Shown here piece after piece: positions 58,004-64,000 of a DNA stretch of 64,000 nt. Under the pieces are notes generated by a model. The model searched no databases, was not told where the DNA came from, and saw nothing but the letters and a program-made list of their open reading frames with translations. The stretch is taken from positions 129,150,295-129,214,294 of the forward strand of contig CM060977.1 in NCBI GenBank assembly GCA_030765065.1. The letters are read 5' to 3'. Source of the DNA: Deroplatys truncata (lineage: Eukaryota; Arthropoda; Insecta; Mantodea; Mantidae). Position 1 is the stretch's first letter, and each line of letters opens with the position of its first letter. The position numbers and the translations under genes were made by a program.

Positions 58004-58609
58004 ACATTGTATTACATTCACATGATTATTTCTACCCTCTAACGCTTATTATTGGATATAAACATTATTTTTACTAAAGTCTATTTTCCTATCTAGTTCA
58101 TTTTAATCGATATAAACTGTTCCGGAAATAGCTGCCTTATACATTTCGTTATAGATACAAAGAGAACAGCGATAGCCAAATGTTTTTTAACTGGACGCTA
58201 CACTGGCCTTTAGTTCCATACGCTTTCAATGCAATCGCGAGAAACAACCGAAATCGACAGGATTTTAAAAGAATAATTGAACAATTCGAAACCACTAACG
58301 GATATTTCGGAAATGGCTGACCACAAAAAAGCTTATCTATTTGAAATAAACTGTTTTAAAGAGATATACATGTATTTTGAAGTAGGCCCTCATATATATT
58401 TTAATGTTTACTAGATATGCAAATTGTATAAATTTCCTTCCAAATGAAGAGGCACAGGTTATTCCTAGGAAATGCAACATATGCACTTTATTTGTCATGT
58501 AAATATCTTTAATAAATGATTGTTAATCAAAATCGTTACGCCATTTTCAGAAAATTAAATATTTACCGAGTTTGGCCTTGATCCGTCCTCTTGTTTTTGA
58601 GTTATGTAG

Positions 58610-58610
<1 letters not shown>

Positions 58611-58653
<43 letters not shown>
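58611..58653 (+). repeat. (CA)n microsatellite inside R1
   Basis: About 21 CA units grown from the CA-rich tract that all R1 copies have at this place. Confidence 0.95.
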
Positions 58654-58656
<3 letters not shown>

Positions 58657-58697
58657 AACGGTTTTCTGGATATTGCTTTTTAAATTCAGGGGTCCTC

Positions 58698-59594
58698 TGA
58701 GGCAGTATTTTTAACATTTAAATGATTTCAGTGTAATGATGTAATATATAAATTTAATAACAGCCCACCTTAAAGCAATATGTGTATGTAATAATTTATA
58801 AAATGTATGTAACAGTCATTGTATATGTTTATATTATTGTATACACGTGTAATAATGTTATGTGAATATATTATGTAATTTAATAAAACAGGAGCTAAGA
58901 GAATAATAGGTTAAAAGTTGCTAACAATGAGGTAGCTTTGAGGCAATAATGAGTAAGAAAGTTTAATAATGCTACTAGTCATTATTGGAGAAGCAATAAT
59001 GTAATTTTATTGACAGTTTATAAAATAGCCAATGAACAACCAGAAAAAGCTTTAGTTAAATGAAGGTATTCTATTGGAGTAGGATTAGCCAATCAGAAAT
59101 TGAAATAATGCAAATTTGTACAAATTTAGAATTAGTTGCTTGTAGACAGAGCTCATAACTGAACGCGTTGTTTGTGTGTTCCTAATCGGACGCGAGATGC
59201 GTCCTCGAGAAATTTAATACGTATTCGTGTGAGACCAAAATAGTTTACGTGTTAATACGTGCAAGTAATTAGTAAAAGAATCTAACAGCTCTCTATATCA
59301 TTGAAGTGTTATTTAAATTGTGTCAAGGATTAATAAATGTAGTGAAGTAAAAATTATAATCTGTGTAAGTCTACATTCTTATCCGCACTACTCCCTGCAA
59401 AGAAATCCATGTCTCTAACAATAATACTGACGCAGCTGAGGCAAACATAAATATATAGTATTTAAAGAAATAGTCGAAATATAATACATCTTCTTCAAAC
59501 TGGCTTTCCATATGCAGCAGCAACAAAACATCTTTAAATTGGCTCCCAAAGCGTGGTGTTGAAAATAACGTAATGAATAATAATTACTACTTCA
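58698..59594 (-). mobile_element. R2 DNA transposon copy D
   Basis: In reverse: starts (plus strand) TGAGGCAGTATTTTTAAC and ends ACTACTTCA. A perfect CCTC duplication lies at 58694-58697 and 59595-59598. Confidence 0.88.
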
Positions 59595-59640
59595 CCTCAA
59601 AACATGTATTTCCGGTGAAAGTAAAAATATGTAGATGCAG

Positions 59641-60496
59641 ATATTTCACTATTTGGTGATTCATCATTCACAAAATAGCATTGGATTGGTAGACCAACCG
59701 CAGCTGAGTGCCGAAGTTGCGAGCATCTATATACGTGTAGTACATGTGACAACAGTGCGCCCCATTTAACCAGTGCTTTCTTTTTAACGTGAGGCGTGCT
59801 ATTAACTCAACATTCTTTTCAGAATTTCTGATTGATCATTTTATACAGGAAAACAGCTAACGGTTTCTGTTTAATATGCAGCAGGAACGCGAATCTTCAA
59901 GTTCGAAGATTAATTATTTCATAAGCTTGAATAACAGTGTTCAAAGTGTTCGCTGCCCCCAGTACTGTGCTGACCTCTGCGAACAACCGGATGCTTTCGG
60001 GGTGAGGCGGGAGAAGGAAGGGCCCGATCAAGTAATGACGCGCCTCACTGCATTTTTATTATTATTATTTTCTACCGTGAACTCATACATTTTAATAAAC
60101 CCTCTCTCCGTATGTGTGCGAGTGACATGCAAATACAATGCCGATTCTAGCTTTAGCAGCGGATGCGAATTTATCATGCTGGAATAATCACTGGTGAGCT
60201 GTTCAAGTTCAACAACTCGATTGTATCAATTTCAACTCTAACGTCGGCCTATAGAATTGAAGGAGGGGATGATGTCCTATTTGTCGCATTGGCTGAACAT
60301 TTAGCCCCTGCTGATTTTATAATGTTGGTGCATGTTCAGCCATACTCGTAATGGACTACGTTCGTCCCTGCTGGTTGTACAGATGCAGATAAAGGGCGAT
60401 TCTCCCAACACTATCACATAGGTATAGGATAGTCAACGGAGCGGGGGGACCTCGTGCATGCGACTGCATAAACCTGCGCCTACCATCTCCCCAGCA
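59641..60496. other. Unassigned DNA
   Basis: The 103-codon plus frame at 59876-60187 has a hydrophobic stretch but no known domain. I do not call it a gene. Confidence 0.35.
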
Positions 60497-60604
60497 GGAA
60501 GGAATGAAGCTAAGGAACCACAGGAGCCTACAGTCTACAGAGATGTGCCAAAGTCTCTAACATTTCCAAGCTTGAGGAACCGTCCCATTGTAGTAGCTGC
60601 CTAG

Positions 60605-61620
60605 TGAGGCAGCATTTTTAACACTTAAATGATTTCAGTCAAATTATATAATATAAAATATAACAGCCCGCCTTCAAGCAATATGTGTATGTAACAATTC
60701 ATAAAAGGTGTATATTACAGTCATTGTATACGTTTATATTATTGTATACATGTAATAATGTTATCTGACTGTATTACGTAATTCAATAATGTAGGAGCTG
60801 TAAGAATAATGGGTTAAAAGTTGCTAACAATGAGGTGACCTTGAGGCAATAACGAGTAAGAAAATGTAATAAATACTACTAGTCATTCATGGAGCAACAA
60901 TAATGTAACTTTTGTGACAGTTTATAAAATAGCCAATCAACAACTTCAAAAAACTTTAAGTTAAATAAAAGTATTTTATTGGACTAGGATTAGCCAATCA
61001 GAGACGTGAAATACAGCAATTTACAAATTTAGGCGGAAGAAATCAAGTCAGTTGCTTGTAGACAGCGCTCATAACTGGACGTGTTGGTTGTAGACAGTGT
61101 TCCTGACGTGAGATGCGTCCTCGAGAAATTTAATACGTATTCGTGTGAGACGAAAATAGTTTACGTGTTAAAAGGTACAAGTAATTAATTTAAAAAAATC
61201 TCACAGCTCTCTCTACATCAGTGAAGTGTTATTTAAATCGTGTCAAGCATTAATAAAAGAAGTGGTAAAATTATAATCTGTGTAAGCCTACATTCTTCAG
61301 TCGCACCACAGTCCTGCAAAGAGAAACATATCTCTAACAATAATACTGACGCAGCTGAGGCAAATGTAAATATATAGTATTTAAAGAAACAGTTAAAATT
61401 TACAAAGTTAATAGTTTTTTAAACATTTGGGGCAAAGGCCACCGGAAACTACATTTGGGGTGAAGGCTACCGGAAACATTTTTTACCATACGTGCGGTTG
61501 CAACTACTGCAAGTTCGGCTCCTAACAGTTGAAATATAATACAAGTCTTTCAATACAAGCTACTTCAAATTGGCTCCCAAAGCGTGGGGAAAATAACAAT
61601 ACAACAAAATAACTTCTTCA
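60605..61620 (-). mobile_element. R2 DNA transposon copy E
   Basis: Plus strand starts TGAGGCAGCATTTTTAAC and ends AACTTCTTCA; the longest R2 copy (1016 bp). TAG lies on both sides (60602-60604, 61621-61623); against the 4-bp rule of the other copies, one base seems lost. Removing R2 gives a SINE-E sequence that lines up base for base with the 63.0 kb copy over 20 bp. Confidence 0.85.
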
Positions 61621-61724
61621 TAGGTAGGGCAATGAATGACCTGACGACCAAGCTGTCCTCTGGTGTTCAAGGAGAGTACTCCTTCCTTTGAGCAAACATC
61701 CGCGCTATCTGTCCGACACTGTCA

Positions 61725-62205
61725 TAAGCCACGAAACCTAGAGGCACAAGTTCGTTTGCTCCAAGGTCTACCCGGAGTTTAAGCTCCCCTTCTAAAACCA
61801 GGGGGAAAGGCGTCAACCGAATGACACTCCTTCCCTTGGGGTTCCCCATGAGGTCAATAGTTAGAGTTTAAAATCCCTTTCCCCCGCTTACGCGAGGATG
61901 GAAGCATATACGCCACTTATGCGTGTCAACTCCGAAGGGAAGACTACCGATAACTTCGCTTCGACCGACAGTGATCTAGCACGCCATCTATCAGCTCTTC
62001 AGGATGGTGCTGGTGGACATTAAGACGTCTCACAACCTCAACTGGCATCACACCGATACGTACCCAATCTTCCACTGCCCCGTCGAGTCCAACCCAATCC
62101 GAACAAATCCCCTCCGTCCCTACTTGGGATGCTAACATCAGAAGTATCACGAGTGCTGTAGGTCCGCAGCACTGCACCACGGCAGCTGAAGGGGTCGGAA
62201 CCCTC
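61725..62205 (-). other. GC-rich extra segment inside SINE-E
   Basis: About 480 bp richer in G+C than the surroundings, present only in this SINE-E copy. A minus frame runs through most of it (about 61944-62220; LASQVGTEGICSDWVGLDG, then EVVRRLNVHQHHPEEL) without a domain I know. It could be an older insertion or part of a longer parental element. Confidence 0.4.
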
Positions 62206-62430
62206 CCCTGCGGAAATCTAGAAACACACCTGAAAGATGAGTAGGAAACGGAATCAAAGGTAAATAATGGAAATAAAATCGTGGAGGAGAAGAAACCACC
62301 CCAGCATTTCCAACCGACCCAAGGAAAATACGAAAAATTCATGGGTCACTTTGGGCGGTCGCCGGGGATCGAATTCTTGACCTTACGAATACCATTACAC
62401 ACGTAACCGTGGCGCCACCTAGCTCGGTCT

Positions 62431-62965
62431 CACCATTCTTTAAATAAATGGACATCAAAGAGAATTTTGAAAGGTAAGTATTGTAAAACACCATCTGATC
62501 TGAAAACATTAATGTAGAATTTTTATACAATTAAGGGGTAGCTAAACGGCGAACATTACAAAAAATGGGATTTTCAATTTTTTTTTGTAGTCTTATAAAT
62601 TGGAATTTCCTCTTTTAATTTCATATATATTTTATCGCTGTAGACAGAATGCCTATATTTAAAACGTTTTTCTAAAAAGGATACTGCATCTATCATTTTG
62701 TAATATCTGAATTCTACACTACTTCATAGAAAAAATCATAATTGCTATACTTTTGTGTGTAGAGAGGTGAAGTCGACAGCATGGAATCCTGCCGACATAA
62801 TGTGCAATGATTTATTTTGGTAAGAAAATACTAAACCGCCTCCGCCACGCCCACTCCCTAATTCTAGCACTCCTCTTAAATGTTTATCTTAGGATTAAGA
62901 ATAGGGTTATACAACGGAGGGGTACATTTCGCCACTTAGACCTACATAGATCCATTGTAGCTAGC
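62431..62965. other. Unassigned AT-rich DNA
   Basis: Nothing supported. Confidence 0.35.
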
Positions 62966-63372
62966 ACCCTAGGAGGAAGGGATGAAGTGAGATAGGCCAC
63001 AGAGATGCGCGGAAGCCCCTAACAATTCCAGGCTCGAAGACCCGTCCCACTCTTGAAGCTCCTTAGAGAAGGCAATCAACGACCCCTCGATCAAGCAGCC
63101 CTCTAGTGCCTTCGGAGAGAACTCTTTGCATTTAGCAAGCATCCGCGCCATCTGTCCGACACTGTTATACCCCTGAAATCTAGAAACACACTTTAAAGAT
63201 GAGAAGGAAATGGAATGGAAGTGAAATGACGGAAAGGTAATCGGAGTAGGCAAGAAACCACCCTAGGATTCTCCTGCCGACCCAACGAAACCATGAAAAG
63301 CTCATTGTCAGAGTGGGTGGTCGCCGGAAATCGAAGTCGGGGTCTCACGAATCCGAGCCACTCGGTTAAATG
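62966..63372 (-). mobile_element. SINE-E, second copy
   Basis: Matches the long copy: TGTCCGACACTGTTATA, CTAGAAACACACTTTAAAG, the purine-rich GGAAATGGAATGGAAGTG and GAAACCACCCTAGGATTC. The A box is decayed, and the B-box region is present as TTCGATTTCC on the minus strand. Confidence 0.68.
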
Positions 63373-64000
63373 TTTGTCTTACTCCCCTGTTTTCCTTCGC
63401 TTCTGAGCCTGAAACCGACCTGTGTTCTTTGGTTAATGCCCAAGTGCCAGATGTTTTACTTAGCACATACGTAACATGTCTTCCAACCACACAGGCTTCT
63501 GTACTCCCCCTTTTCGCCTCTCTCTTAGACCTAACCTTTATTCATAGGCTAAGGTTTGTCAGACCTAAATTGAAACTAATAAGAGATGGGCTCACCCAGG
63601 GCTGGTGTGTAACACGTAAGATAAGTAGATTCTCCAAAATTAAATATAGGCACCAGAAGAAACCAAAAGCATCGGCAGATTTTCGTGTACTCGAGTGTAC
63701 ATATTAGTTCAACTTTTAAGGGAAGTTTTGCTCCACAAATTGGTACCACTTCTAAATATAGCAGCTTGCATATGTCCAAGTCATGTGATCTTCTTTTCAT
63801 ATATAAATGCGAATTCTTTTTCTGCAGTTTTATTGAAGAGTTTTTTCTCTTGTGAATAACCTTTTCTGAAACAAATGATCCGTTTTCTCAGGAATTGTTA
63901 AAGAGGACTACATGCAATTTTTATACCACAAATACACCATCTCATATGCACTATATCTTCTTCGGTACTAATAAATTGGATGGTTATGTTTTAATTATGT
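63373..64000. other. Unassigned DNA to the window end
   Basis: No gene. AACCTTTATTCATAGGCT with its inverse AAGGTT (63534-63557) is a short hairpin. Confidence 0.35.

Larger units (their letters stand above)
58006..59640 (+). repeat. R1 repeat copy 21, interrupted by R2 copy D
   Basis: R1 sequence 58006-58697 and 59595-59640. Removing R2 restores GGTCCTCAAAACATG, as in other R1 copies. It carries an expanded (CA)n run. Confidence 0.8.
60497..62430 (-). mobile_element. SINE-E, long copy, interrupted by R2 copy E
   Basis: Minus-strand SINE with tRNA-like head at 62340-62430: B box AATTCGATCCC (forward 62365-62375) and A box TGGCGCCACGG (62407-62417), each with one mismatch. The body matches the copy at 62966-63372 at both ends. 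R2 copy E splits it at 60604/61621. It also has ~480 bp (61725-62205) that the other copy lacks. Confidence 0.7.

Noticed and set aside
59876-60187. 103-codon plus frame with a hydrophobic stretch
   Set aside because: No signal peptide at the start, no domain, no neighbouring exon signals that I can defend.

Overview
The window is AT-rich, gene-poor nuclear DNA from an animal, most likely an insect or another arthropod. The basis is the combination of Tc1/mariner transposases, a Penelope-like element, several tRNA-derived SINEs and a transposon-associated ORF type that I recall from many arthropod genomes. I see no bacterial operons, no CRISPR, no rRNA and no convincing host protein-coding gene. 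Nearly every longer reading frame is a mobile-element relic or a chance frame inside a repeat. The species cannot be named from the sequence alone.

Layout. 1-600 holds a deleted mariner-type element with long inverted ends. 680-6240 is dominated by copies of a ~0.8-0.9 kb unclassified repeat, called R1 here; several copies are head to tail. 6783-10319 is a copy of a second repeat, R2, split by an almost intact Penelope-like retroelement (reverse transcriptase plus GIY-YIG endonuclease) with 12-bp target duplications. 12.5-17.6 kb holds three decayed Tc1/IS630-type transposases. 18.8-21.2 kb holds microsatellites, a 36-bp tandem repeat and a TATA-like site. 21.3-24 kb has an R1 and an R2 copy. 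26.7-28.2 kb has an internally deleted mariner, a second transposase relic and a SINE. 29.6-33.5 kb carries two inverted copies of a ~1 kb element with CACTA-type ends and an unknown conserved ORF. 34-36.6 kb has a SINE and a promoter-like block. 36.9-41.5 kb has R1 copies, a TTAA-flanked MITE and a SINE. 41.9-43.2 kb holds a LINE 3' relic and a possible solo LTR. 44.5-45.5 kb has a Penelope relic downstream of a heat-shock-like promoter. 46.6-55.6 kb is again R1, R2, a SINE and a 739-bp inverted-terminal element. 55.8-58 kb holds a mariner relic and two inverted SINEs. 58-63.4 kb has R1, two R2 copies and long SINEs.

How the parts relate. The insertions are nested, so a relative order can be read. 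R1 and SINE-E are older hosts. R2 inserted into R1 (two clear cases) and into SINE-E (one case). The Penelope-like element inserted into R2. The CACTA-ended element and the 739-bp element inserted into R1. Empty sites can be inferred by comparing copies, and this gives target-site duplications directly: 4 bp for R2, 12 bp for the Penelope element, TTAA for the MITE, TA for the mariner-type elements and probably a 3-bp TWA for the CACTA-ended element.

Nothing here is clearly a new host pathway. The most useful new observations are the R2 transposon definition, the head-to-tail R1 arrays, the CACTA-ended element with an uncharacterised ORF, and the heat-shock-like promoter upstream of a Penelope relic.
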